DNA from: Candidatus Altimarinota bacterium
GTDB lineage: Bacteria > Patescibacteriota > Gracilibacteria > UBA4473
Length of the DNA stretch: 23,406 nt
Direction of reading: 5' to 3'
NCBI GenBank assembly: GCA_020630245.1
Contig: JAHDBZ010000016.1
Coordinates: 1 to 23,406 of the forward strand
Below are positions 1-6,075 of the stretch, one piece after another (the stretch's first letter is position 1; each line of letters opens with the position of its first letter). Both the position numbers and the translations under genes were made by a program. A model generated the notes under the pieces. That model ran no database searches. It was not told where the DNA came from and saw only the letters and a program-made list of their open reading frames with translations.

Positions 1-6
1 ACATCA

Positions 7-25
7 GATCCTGGCCAGGCCAGGA
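7..25. repeat. Near-perfect hairpin at left edge
   Basis: ATCCTGGCC and GGCCAGGAT are exact inverted arms around a single A, so the structure can fold with a minimal loop. It lies just downstream of the tRNA genes in their direction of transcription and could end that transcript, but no clear T-run follows. It may instead be a dispersed palindromic element, since the flank continues GATGACGAAAG. Confidence 0.45.
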
Positions 26-45
26 TGACGAAAGTGATTTTAATG

Positions 46-120
46 TGGTGGCGCGAGGTAGAATTGAACTACCGACACAAGGATTTTCAATCCTTTGCTC
101 TACCACTGAGCTACCGCGCC
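46..120 (-). tRNA. tRNA-Phe (anticodon GAA)
   Basis: The complement folds as a full cloverleaf. The acceptor is GGCGCGG/TCGCGCC with a G-T pair at its base. The D arm is GCTC/GAGC with a short 7-base loop holding GG. The anticodon stem AAGGA/TCCTT encloses TTGAAAA, giving anticodon GAA. The T arm is GGTAG/CTACC around TTCAATT. The discriminator A and a genome-encoded CCA (46-48) follow. It is the second gene of a two-tRNA transcript behind tRNA-Val. Confidence 0.95.
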
Positions 121-134
121 GTATTGAATGTGAA

Positions 135-211
135 TGGTGAGCGATACTGGATTCGAACCAGTGACCCCCTGCAAGTCAAGCAGGTGCTCTAGCCAGCTGA
201 GCTAATCGCTC
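135..211 (-). tRNA. tRNA-Val (anticodon GAC), U at position 37
   Basis: A full cloverleaf of 77 bases including encoded CCA (135-137). The acceptor is GAGCGAT/ATCGCTC, the D arm GCTC/GAGC, and the anticodon stem CCTGC/GCAGG around TTGACTT. The T arm is ACTGG/CCAGT around TTCGAAT. The anticodon reads GAC (Val). The base 3' of the anticodon is U rather than the usual purine. It lies 14 bases upstream of tRNA-Phe in the same transcript. Confidence 0.93.
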
Positions 212-241
212 GTCACAAAAAATGATCAAAAGAGCCAGCCG

Positions 242-269
242 ATCTTACGGAAAAAGATCAGAGGGTCAA
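242..269 (-). promoter_or_regulatory. Predicted promoter of the tRNA-Val/tRNA-Phe transcript
   Basis: On the minus strand a -35 box TTGACC (264-269) is followed 16 bases later by a -10 box TAAGAT (242-247). The predicted start is near 235, about 24 bases before the first tRNA. Both boxes are close to the sigma70 consensus. Confidence 0.6.
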
Positions 270-288
270 AAAATTAAATGACCAAAGT

Positions 289-317
289 TTTACTCAGTAC
301 CGCAAAGCGTTTAATAT
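289..317 (+). promoter_or_regulatory. Predicted promoter of the pilin-like gene
   Basis: TTTACT (289-294), a 17-base spacer, then TAATAT (312-317). The -10 box ends only 9 bases before the ATG at 327, so the transcript would be leaderless or nearly so. An AAGGA at 321-325 is too close to the ATG to serve as a normal Shine-Dalgarno site. Confidence 0.5.
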
Positions 318-326
318 ACCAAGGAT

Positions 327-797
327 ATGAAAAAACTTCTGACAGTCTTCGCCGCGCTGGGTCTCGCCTTTTCTGTATTTACAACGCCAATCCTGGCGCA
401 AGGCAGCACACCTGATCCGGCCGCTAGTAATACGACTTCTAGCGCGACGACTACGGCGCCGGATACTTACCGCGGTATTATCCCGGCTTCGAAAAAACCA
501 ACTACAGAGATAAACTGTAATTCGGCTACTGATCTAGGAGAAAAAATTCACTGTGGTACGGTTACGCTCAATGACTTTCCACTACTCATTATCTACCTCA
601 TCCAATGGGTCCTCACCATCGCCGGAGGGATCGCGGTGATCATGATCATGATCGGCGGATTCCAGTACATGCTCGGAGGGGTTACCGATGACAAAGAACG
701 CGGCAAGAAAACGCTTATCTACGCTATTTCTGGTCTAGTGGTAGCCTTCATGGCTTGGTGGATCGTCGAGCTGATCCAGGTGTGGCTCACGAGTTAG
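327..797 (+). CDS. Pilin-like small membrane protein (T4SS pilin/VirB2-like type)
   Basis: 156 aa. Residues 1-25 form a signal peptide (basic MKK, hydrophobic core, cleavage after ILA-Q). Residues 27-60 are a Ser/Thr/Ala/Pro-rich linker, and Cys64 and Cys76 could pair. Two hydrophobic helices follow, at about 86-111 and 128-152, joined by a short charged turn (GGVTDDKERGKK). This layout and the GGFQYMLGG/DDKERGK signature match the small two-TM pilin-like proteins abundant in CPR genomes and distantly like VirB2/TrbC. The role, perhaps surface structure or transfer, is inferred. No other type IV secretion genes lie nearby, so it may be one of several dispersed copies. It is convergent with the phosphatase gene. 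Confidence 0.75.
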   Translation: MKKLLTVFAALGLAFSVFTTPILAQGSTPDPAASNTTSSATTTAPDTYRGIIPASKKPTTEINCNSATDLGEKIHCGTVTLNDFPLLIIYLIQWVLTIAGGIAVIMIMIGGFQYMLGGVTDDKERGKKTLIYAISGLVVAFMAWWIVELIQVWLTS

Positions 798-820
798 CAC
801 CCCAAAGAAGTAGTATCGCG

Positions 821-842
821 GTATCACAATACCCTGTGATAC
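821..842. terminator. Hairpin between convergent genes
   Basis: GTATCACA and TGTGATAC form an 8-bp stem around ATACCC. It lies between the pilin-like stop (797) and abuts the phosphatase stop (843-845), so it could serve both directions. There is no clean T-run on either side, so termination is only likely. Confidence 0.45.
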
Positions 843-1295
843 TTAGTCTTTGTGGTGTTGTAACACTATCTTCCCTGCCGCTTGTTCGAGTTGCTGATAC
901 ATTATCTCAAAGCCATCCAGGATCCCATAATACGGATCATTGACTTCGTGGACATCAAACAGCTGTACCTTAGCGTGGTATTTTGCATCGATAATGGCGC
1001 AAATGTCATCAACGTTATTTCGATCCATGCCGTAGATGCGATCATATTTTTCACCGTCTGCAGCGGTAAATTTACGCGCGCGTTGTGCGGAAATGTCGAG
1101 ATGATAACGCGCACAAACTTCTTGACTCCGTCGATCTGGTGGATGACCCAGGTGCCAGTCCCCTGTCCCGGCTGAATCCACGACGAAATCTACCCCTTCG
1201 GTGTAGCCTGCTTCGATAAATTTCTGACGAAGCAAAGCCTCTGCTACCGGGCTCCGGCAGATGTTTCCGAGACAGACGCAGCAGATGCGTAGCAT
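843..1295 (-). CDS. Low-molecular-weight protein-tyrosine phosphatase
   Basis: 150 aa, normal for the family. The N-terminal P-loop CLGNICRS has the C(X)5R catalytic signature (nucleophile Cys8, Arg14) right after a short hydrophobic strand. The C-terminal NDPYYG supplies the general acid (Asp120) and the usual aromatic pair. These enzymes remove phosphate from tyrosine, and in bacteria often act with tyrosine kinases or on protein arginine phosphate; the substrate here is unknown. It starts at ATG 1295 without a recognisable Shine-Dalgarno site. It is a single gene whose upstream spacer is repeat-rich. Confidence 0.93.
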   Translation of the reverse strand: MLRICCVCLGNICRSPVAEALLRQKFIEAGYTEGVDFVVDSAGTGDWHLGHPPDRRSQEVCARYHLDISAQRARKFTAADGEKYDRIYGMDRNNVDDICAIIDAKYHAKVQLFDVHEVNDPYYGILDGFEIMYQQLEQAAGKIVLQHHKD

Positions 1296-1299
1296 GCAA

Positions 1300-1377
1300 A
1301 TGTTATAATGTTTTGATGTCGCGATTTTATAATAATAAATTTTCCAACATTAGAACATCGTAAAATTGCAACATTCA
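1300..1377. repeat. AT-rich word-like intergenic repeat (AACATT family)
   Basis: This spacer between rsmG and the phosphatase is made of recurring words: AATGTT, ATAATGTTTTGATG, AACATTAGAACATCG, TAAAATTGCAACATT. The segment 1345-1374 matches the complement of 4457-4486 at about 25 of 30 positions. The left part carries similar words in the opposite orientation. No gene is visible. Confidence 0.6.
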
Positions 1378-2040
1378 CTGAAGCGGTTGTTTTCGCGGTA
1401 CTCCATTCGCTCGAGGATATTTTCGAGATGTTTGAGCAACTTTTTTGATCACAACAAAGACACGTTCCGAATCCCCCAGAGATGTCTCATGCACTTTCAC
1501 AATTTTGCCCCCTAGCTTAGCTTCTAAACCAGTAAAATTTTCTAAGTCTTCCCGCACCCCTGGCCCCTGATAGGCCACAAACCGACCGCCAACTCTGACA
1601 AACGGCAACGCGTACTCGAGCAAAACCGGCCAAGGTGCCAGCGCTCGAGCGAGTACCAGGTCAAACTGTTCGCGATACTGTGCATCCTGACCGAGTTCTT
1701 CGATACGGCCATGCTGAGTGCGGAGTTTTACCTCTAATTCATCGGCCATCGACTGCACAGCTTTGAGTTTCTTTCCGACACTGTCGACCGCGGTAAAACG
1801 GAGATTTGGATACACACAGGCCAGTGGCAATGAGGGAAATCCCCCTCCCGTCCCTAGATCTAACACTCTCAGCCTCTGATCCCCTAAATTTAAAAAGTCT
1901 CCTAGTAACAATGAATCTTGGACGTGTTTTTCGCGCACACTCGCCTCATCTCGAATTGCCGACAGGTTGAGTTTTGTGTTCCAGTCGAGAAACAGAGGTA
2001 CAAGCTTTTGCAGTTGCTCGTTTGATAGAAAATCAGTCAT
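1375..2040 (-). CDS. rsmG: 16S rRNA (guanine-527 N7)-methyltransferase RsmG
   Basis: 221 aa from the chosen ATG at 2040 (MTDFLSNEQ); a longer frame from a TTG at 2091 would overlap the toxin gene by 59 bases. The SAM-binding motif DLGTGGGFPS (61-70) is followed by the acidic strand end VDSVGKK (85-91), then LARALAPWPVLLEY and VRVGGRFVAYQGP, typical of RsmG/GidB. It methylates G527 in the 530 loop of 16S rRNA; loss of it gives low-level streptomycin resistance in other bacteria. The ATG overlaps the end of the toxin gene in the shared bases ATGACTGA, so translation is probably coupled. It ends in TGA. Confidence 0.94.
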   Translation of the reverse strand: MTDFLSNEQLQKLVPLFLDWNTKLNLSAIRDEASVREKHVQDSLLLGDFLNLGDQRLRVLDLGTGGGFPSLPLACVYPNLRFTAVDSVGKKLKAVQSMADELEVKLRTQHGRIEELGQDAQYREQFDLVLARALAPWPVLLEYALPFVRVGGRFVAYQGPGVREDLENFTGLEAKLGGKIVKVHETSLGDSERVFVVIKKVAQTSRKYPRANGVPRKQPLQ

Positions 2041-2425
2041 CAATTTTTTTTGAATTTTTTTCAAGTGCAATTGCGATAGCTTTTTTGTCAAGCTTACCAG
2101 TCGCGGTATCTAATACTATTCGCTCTAGATCCTGCCACGCAAAAGTATGCTGATACCCATTGAGGCCCAAAAATGTTAGCATGCAATCAGTCGCTGTACG
2201 TTTGTTACCATCCACAAATGGATGATTCTTGCTGAGGTGATAAAGATAGGCTGCGGCCATTTCAAAAGGAAATGCATGAAAATAATCTTCTCCAAACCCT
2301 TTTTGCGGTGCCTCTAAAGCAGATTCTAGCAGGCCTAAGTCACGAATCCCAACACTACCACCAAATTTTTCTATTTGACGATCATGTAGTTTTAAAACTT
2401 CTTCTAGGCTAAGAAAGTAAATCAT
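2033..2425 (-). CDS. doc: Doc/Fic-family toxin (death-on-curing type)
   Basis: 130 aa, the length of Doc. The Fic core is HPFVDGNKRTA (68-78). Lys in GNKR, where AMP-transferring Fic enzymes have GNGR, is the Doc feature. Doc phosphorylates elongation factor Tu and blocks translation. The N-terminal MIYFLSLEEVLKLHDRQIEK and GIRDLGLLESALEAP are typical of the death-on-curing family. The ATG overlaps the antitoxin stop by four bases (ATGA), and the stop overlaps the rsmG start. Composition is more AT-rich than the flanking genes, in keeping with horizontal arrival (inference). Confidence 0.92.
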   Translation of the reverse strand: MIYFLSLEEVLKLHDRQIEKFGGSVGIRDLGLLESALEAPQKGFGEDYFHAFPFEMAAAYLYHLSKNHPFVDGNKRTATDCMLTFLGLNGYQHTFAWQDLERIVLDTATGKLDKKAIAIALEKNSKKIDD

Positions 2426-2646
2426 TTCCCCGCTAAACTACGGAATAAATCTTCGTTTTCCGACAACACTTTATTAGCTACAGCCTCGAATTTTTGGCTC
2501 CGAGTATCCTTGGCTCGGATCACCATTTGATCATTTTCTGTATGTATTTCAAATTTTGAACCTTCCTGATAACCAAAAAGCTCTAATATCGCCTTTGGAA
2601 CCGGAATAACAAAGCTATTTCCACTTTTTTTGAGCGCAACATTCAT
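2422..2646 (-). CDS. AbrB/MazE/SpoVT-fold antitoxin
   Basis: 74 aa. Residues 1-48 fit the swapped-hairpin DNA-binding fold: VALKKSGNSFVIPVPKAIL, then a Gly/Glu turn and FEIHTENDQMVIRAK. The remaining 25 residues, charged and helical (FEAVANKVLSENEDLF), should bind and neutralise the toxin. Together with the downstream doc gene it forms a type II toxin-antitoxin pair of the AbrB-Doc kind rather than Phd-Doc. It probably represses its own promoter through the phased boxes just upstream. It has no Shine-Dalgarno site and ends in TGA. Confidence 0.88.
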   Translation of the reverse strand: MNVALKKSGNSFVIPVPKAILELFGYQEGSKFEIHTENDQMVIRAKDTRSQKFEAVANKVLSENEDLFRSLAGK

Positions 2647-2653
2647 GACAAAA

Positions 2654-2698
2654 GTATTATTAAAGTATTACAATTGTATTACATAAGTATTACAATTG
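2654..2698. promoter_or_regulatory. Phased operator of the toxin-antitoxin operon (four GTATTAY boxes)
   Basis: GTATTAT at 2654 and GTATTAC at 2665, 2676 and 2687 repeat with an exact 11-bp step, so all face one side of the helix. A longer 14-base unit AAGTATTACAATTG occurs twice (2663-2676 and 2685-2698). The array begins 8 bases before the antitoxin ATG and overlaps its predicted minus-strand promoter (TTGTAA, 17 bases, TGTAAT). It is a probable autoregulatory site for the antitoxin. Confidence 0.7.
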
Positions 2699-2736
2699 CA
2701 AATAATAATCCCCCGAAAAGAATCGTACACTGATCA

Positions 2737-2765
2737 TTGAGTTTCAGGGTCAAATCTGCTATAAT
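2737..2765 (+). promoter_or_regulatory. Predicted promoter of the 534-aa protein gene
   Basis: TTGAGT (2737-2742), a 17-base spacer, then a perfect TATAAT (2760-2765). The ATG at 2778 lies 12 bases after the -10 box, predicting a leader of about 5-6 bases with no room for a Shine-Dalgarno site. Confidence 0.75.
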
Positions 2766-2777
2766 GGCGCGATAGAC

Positions 2778-4382
2778 ATGAAACATTTGATACATTTTCA
2801 GCAATCGTGCCAATCCGCTTTCAGACGCATCTACCGTCTGCAAGCCGGTCAGGCTGCCGAAGTACTCAACGAAACCAACGAAGCCCCCACTAATAGCTCG
2901 GTCGTGGACAAATTCGTCAACTGGTCACTCAAAGACAAGGCCGAATCGATTAACAGTGCCAATGACAACCGCATCGAAACTAGCAACGATAACCAGATCG
3001 AAGGTGCCAATGACAATGATCCTGAAGCTGGACAAGAAACCAGTCTCGGAAAAGGGGGCGGTAGTTCCAGTGGAAAAAAGACCAAGGCCCAAAAAATAGA
3101 AGTCTTAGACGATCCTGAGATCAGCCCAGTACAAGAAGAGATGATCGATCGGAGTCTCACCAAACTTGAAGCCGTTACTGAGAGACGCGGTTTATCGGGT
3201 AAGATCTTTGGCTGGTTGACCGACAATAGTCTGTCTGAAATGACCCAAGTCGAAAAACTTGAATATCTCAATGATCTTCGCAAACAAAGCTATGGGGAGA
3301 TATGGAAAGACGAATCATTGGGTTTCTGGGGCAAAATTAAAACCTCGATTCTCAAGCTTGGGGTTAATTGGTATGCCAACACTAAGACCGGAAAAGAAGT
3401 CTTCAAAGTTGTCGAAGTCTCGACTCCGATCATTCGCCAAACTGAAGAAACCATCGAAGATGCTGAAGAATTAGTCAAAAACGCTGAAGAAAACATCGAT
3501 GGCGCCCGCCAAGTCCGAGAAACCTATCGAACCAACCCCGTCCTCTCTCCGAGTGCTACGCGCGCCAAAATCATCGAAGCTCGCAATGATTTCCAGCGGT
3601 CTTTTGCCCAAACGAGAGAAATGATGAAAGAACCCGAACGTATGCGCCGTTTCACGAGCCAAGCCGGACAAAAGTATCTAGAACTCGTTAACTCCCCGAC
3701 TCTCGACCGCGCCACCGTCGAATCCGAAGTCCGTAACAAACGCGTCCCAGGCGTCTCGATGGTCGGACATGGTCGGCTGGCAGCGCTACGATTAACCGTT
3801 AATGAGGTCTTTGATGGCATGCGGACTGGTAATTGGGAAAAAACCGCTGAAAGTCTCGGTAGCCAACAATTCCGCCAAATGCTGGCCGAATCTATTATCC
3901 CTATCTATGGAACCATGGAAGCCTACGAACGTCGTAATGACGAAATGGCCGGGCCAAAATGGGCCAGGACTGCCGATCTCTATCTCAGTGGGGCCGCCGA
4001 TGCACTTATGGTCGGTGGTATGGCTGCAGCTGGTATCGGCGCTGCTGCGGGTGGAGCACCTGCAATCCCAGGGCTAATAGTTGCAGGTGTGGGAGCCATG
4101 CTTAAAGGTGGTCTACGCCTAACCTCTAAAATTGCTATGAAATTCGCCAGTAAAAAAGGCCGACGCGACATGGCCAAAAAAGCCGGAAAAGAAATCGCCC
4201 AAGAAACCAGTCTCCGCGCTGCCTTCGAAGGCGTCCTCATCGGGATGCAAGCCGTCTACGATAAAATGTACCCGGACGGCATCATCGCTGAGGTCAAACA
4301 CAAAGCCTACCAAGTCGCTGCCAATCAGCTCTCGCCGACCCAACAGCACATTGCGAAGCGGCTGGGGTATTTCCCGGTGTAA
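2778..4382 (+). CDS. Large helical protein with Gly/Ala-rich hydrophobic segment, unknown function
   Basis: 534 aa, not recognised. The N-terminus (RRIYRLQAGQAAEV, 16-29) resembles the starts of three other large proteins here. Residues about 57-82 hold three degenerate NDN repeats (SANDNRIE, TSNDNQIE, GANDNDPE), followed by a Gly/Ser/Lys linker. A long charged helical part follows, with a coiled-coil-like stretch (EETIEDAEELVKNAEENIDG) near 220-240. A small-residue hydrophobic stretch (about 407-450) with runs such as GGMAAAGIGAAAGG could insert in a membrane, followed by a Lys-rich segment. There is no classical signal peptide. It heads a plus-strand series of such genes, with its own promoter. 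An envelope role is a guess from context. Confidence 0.8.
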   Translation: MKHLIHFQQSCQSAFRRIYRLQAGQAAEVLNETNEAPTNSSVVDKFVNWSLKDKAESINSANDNRIETSNDNQIEGANDNDPEAGQETSLGKGGGSSSGKKTKAQKIEVLDDPEISPVQEEMIDRSLTKLEAVTERRGLSGKIFGWLTDNSLSEMTQVEKLEYLNDLRKQSYGEIWKDESLGFWGKIKTSILKLGVNWYANTKTGKEVFKVVEVSTPIIRQTEETIEDAEELVKNAEENIDGARQVRETYRTNPVLSPSATRAKIIEARNDFQRSFAQTREMMKEPERMRRFTSQAGQKYLELVNSPTLDRATVESEVRNKRVPGVSMVGHGRLAALRLTVNEVFDGMRTGNWEKTAESLGSQQFRQMLAESIIPIYGTMEAYERRNDEMAGPKWARTADLYLSGAADALMVGGMAAAGIGAAAGGAPAIPGLIVAGVGAMLKGGLRLTSKIAMKFASKKGRRDMAKKAGKEIAQETSLRAAFEGVLIGMQAVYDKMYPDGIIAEVKHKAYQVAANQLSPTQQHIAKRLGYFPV

Positions 4383-4432
4383 ACATGTAGTATGTGGCAG
4401 GTGGAATGTAGCCGATTGATTTTTCTAGTTCT

Positions 4433-4458
4433 CTAGTGTCTAGCAATCTCGCCTTCTA
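4433..4458. repeat. 26-bp interspersed repeat, copy 1
   Basis: It begins CTAGTGTCTAG and continues CAATCTCGCCTTCTA. It matches 17833-17858, inside the ATPase operon 13 kb away, at 24 of 26 positions in the same orientation. A looser relative made of the same words lies at 4569-4600. Confidence 0.8.
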
Positions 4459-4496
4459 ATGTTACGATTTTGCAATGTTTTAATGTTACAATCACT
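4455..4496. repeat. AACATT-family intergenic repeat, second site
   Basis: It reads as AATGTTACGATTTTGCAATG followed by TTTTAATGTTACAATC. The complement of 4457-4486 aligns without gaps to 1345-1374 with five mismatches in 30, all transitions within the same word frame. No protein or RNA product is suggested. Confidence 0.65.
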
Positions 4497-4603
4497 TTCT
4501 TAAAACCCTCTAACCCCCTCACTCCCTAACCCTCCATCTTACTTGTGGTGGTATGTCCTTCTCTCGTGTTCTAGCATTCTCGCTCTCTCGCATTCTATCT
4601 GAT

Positions 4604-4632
4604 TTGCAATCTGCCGCACTTTGTGTTACAAT
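4604..4632 (+). promoter_or_regulatory. Predicted promoter of the 445-aa protein gene
   Basis: TTGCAA (4604-4609), a 17-base spacer and TACAAT (4627-4632). The predicted leader of about 18 bases contains GATTT and AAATC arms ending at the ATG (4658), resembling the leader at 10109-10126. Confidence 0.7.
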
Positions 4633-4657
4633 GATCTGATTTATCGATTACAAAATC

Positions 4658-5995
4658 ATGCAAAAACTCTGGAATCACACGGCTGCCGGCACGACTCAAT
4701 TTGTTTTTAACGCGGGACCTGATCACGCAGAAGTACACGAAAGTATCAATGCAGACTCAGAAAAACGAGAAGCTAAAAAATGGACGCACGAACAGCTCGA
4801 TAGCATTCGAGACAATGTGCTGGCCGACAACAAAGTCTCTCGTGATGAAGCCATTGCCTTGCTAAAAGGATCAGTGCCAAATCAATACAACGATGGGATC
4901 GATAATGCGGGCACTCGTTTTCACGATGAGGATCATGGACCAGACGTTGCGCCACCAAGTTCAGCCGAAGTGAACGGGGCCCAAAGCGCTCTGGCTTACC
5001 AATCAGCGATGAAAATGCTTGGACAACCCGTAACTGTTGATGCAGTCTGGGGACAAAAATCAGCCGAGGCTCTAAACGTACTACAGACTCAATACAATTT
5101 AGAATACGCCACTGGACCGGATGATTACATTGCCGAAGACGGTATCCCAGGACCAGATAGTGCCGCGGCTCTTGTGAAGATGTTAGAAGCAGGCGCTACA
5201 GAAAAAAAGGATGAAGCCGTTGAAGATAATGAACACCCAAAAAGACAAGAGGTCATTGATTGGGCTAAACGCCGAGTCGAACAAACTTCTTCGGGTTTTC
5301 GAGACTGGATGAATCAAGAAGCTATTGATAAAGATAAAGGATTCTTCCCGATTGAGAACGGGACAGCAATTGCTGCTAAGGTTCACAGTCAGTTCGAAGC
5401 GGTCACCATCTTCACGGCAGAAAAAATGGCTGGCATGGGCGTAACCACCAAGGAAGTTCTGGCGATTCTTAATGATCCGACAGCTATGGAAGAAGTAAAT
5501 CAAGTCCTCAATGAGGATTGGGAGGCTCAACCAGAAACAGCAGATCCTGTAGTCAATACTGATCCAGAAACTGCAGAAAAGGTCGAAAAAGCAACGCTAG
5601 AACAAAGTCGTGGAAGACTCAACAGCAGTATTAATCGACTGCGACAAAACATCAGACAAGAAGAACGACGGCGAGCATTTGATCCTATGGGCGCCGATCA
5701 CAATGTGCGTCGCATGGAAGGGAAAATTCGGACTCTAGAAAGTAAAAAACGCGACATTAACAAAGCTATTGAAGCGGCTGATAAGGTATTAGGGTCTGAC
5801 ACCTATGAAGCAGAAACATTGGATGCAGACAGCTTTACAGTAGAATTTAAAAACGGTACCTTTAATATCAAAGGAAATCGTACTGATGGGACACCAACGT
5901 TTATAGGGATTGCCTCCGAACCATTAAACGAAGATACAGCAAACATGGCGGTGAAACGAATCGAACAAGGTATTATCAATCGGATTAGCAACTAA
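4658..5995 (+). CDS. Peptidoglycan-binding-domain-like protein
   Basis: 445 aa. Residues about 107-177 fit the PG_binding_1 helical fold: a helix ending KMLGQPVTVDAVWGQKSAEA, another (LNVLQTQYNL), then DGIPGPDSAAALVKML, the usual G-x-x-G-x-x-T/S-x-x-A pattern. This domain normally binds cell-wall glycan or peptide, often in hydrolases, but no catalytic domain is evident. The N-terminal FVFNAGPDHAEV (15-26) matches the start motif of neighbouring proteins. A coiled coil lies near 308-375, then a short beta-rich tail. There is no classical signal peptide, which is odd for a wall-binding protein. It has its own promoter and a downstream terminator. Confidence 0.82.
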   Translation: MQKLWNHTAAGTTQFVFNAGPDHAEVHESINADSEKREAKKWTHEQLDSIRDNVLADNKVSRDEAIALLKGSVPNQYNDGIDNAGTRFHDEDHGPDVAPPSSAEVNGAQSALAYQSAMKMLGQPVTVDAVWGQKSAEALNVLQTQYNLEYATGPDDYIAEDGIPGPDSAAALVKMLEAGATEKKDEAVEDNEHPKRQEVIDWAKRRVEQTSSGFRDWMNQEAIDKDKGFFPIENGTAIAAKVHSQFEAVTIFTAEKMAGMGVTTKEVLAILNDPTAMEEVNQVLNEDWEAQPETADPVVNTDPETAEKVEKATLEQSRGRLNSSINRLRQNIRQEERRRAFDPMGADHNVRRMEGKIRTLESKKRDINKAIEAADKVLGSDTYEAETLDADSFTVEFKNGTFNIKGNRTDGTPTFIGIASEPLNEDTANMAVKRIEQGIINRISN

Positions 5996-6020
5996 TATTA
6001 TCGAACAATAATTACTCAAG

Positions 6021-6044
6021 AGCTCTTCACAGAAGGGCTTTTTT
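6021..6044 (+). terminator. Rho-independent terminator after the 445-aa gene
   Basis: AGCTCTT (6021-6027) pairs with AAGGGCT (6033-6039), with one G-T pair, around CACAG, followed by a run of T. It overlaps the -35 box of the next gene's promoter. Confidence 0.75.
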
Positions 6045-6054
6045 GTGATATAAT
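6026..6054 (+). promoter_or_regulatory. Predicted promoter of the 1067-aa protein gene
   Basis: TTCACA (6026-6031), a 17-base spacer and a perfect TATAAT (6049-6054). The -35 box lies in the stem-loop of the preceding terminator. The leader is about 15 bases and ends in a 14-bp perfect palindrome TTTTTACGTAAAAA (6062-6075) that abuts the ATG. Confidence 0.75.
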
Positions 6055-6075
6055 GTTTAGATTTTTACGTAAAAA

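Larger units (their letters stand above)
4383..4657. other. 275-base intergenic stretch rich in word-like repeats
   Basis: No coding potential seen. It contains GT-rich text (4384-4410), two GCGAGA/CTAGA-type repeat blocks (4433-4458 and 4569-4600 on the complement), one AACATT-type block (4455-4496), a C-rich run built from CCCTC/CTAACCC words (4506-4535), and the promoter of the next gene. No convincing terminator for the 534-aa gene was found. Confidence 0.6.

Noticed and set aside
755..943. A 62-codon plus-strand frame after the pilin-like gene
   Set aside because: It straddles the pilin-like 3' end, the hairpin and the phosphatase gene, and has no domain. Not a gene.
2041..2091. Upstream TTG start for rsmG at 2091
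   Set aside because: It would add 17 Lys-rich residues not seen in RsmG proteins and overlap the toxin gene by 59 bases. The ATG at 2040 gives a normal length and a classic overlap.
2654..2698. The 11-bp repeats as replication iterons or a CRISPR
   Set aside because: The units are too short and have no spacers of CRISPR size. There is no replication initiator gene nearby, and their position at the antitoxin start fits an operator.
2849..3283. A 144-codon minus-strand frame opposite the 534-aa gene
   Set aside because: Ser/Leu-rich antisense translation with no start signals. The plus-strand frame has a strong promoter and coherent protein features.
5183..5530. A 115-codon minus-strand frame opposite the 445-aa gene
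   Set aside because: It overlaps the end of the peptidoglycan-binding domain and the coding region after it. The hydrophobic tail is a by-product of antisense Glu/Lys codons.
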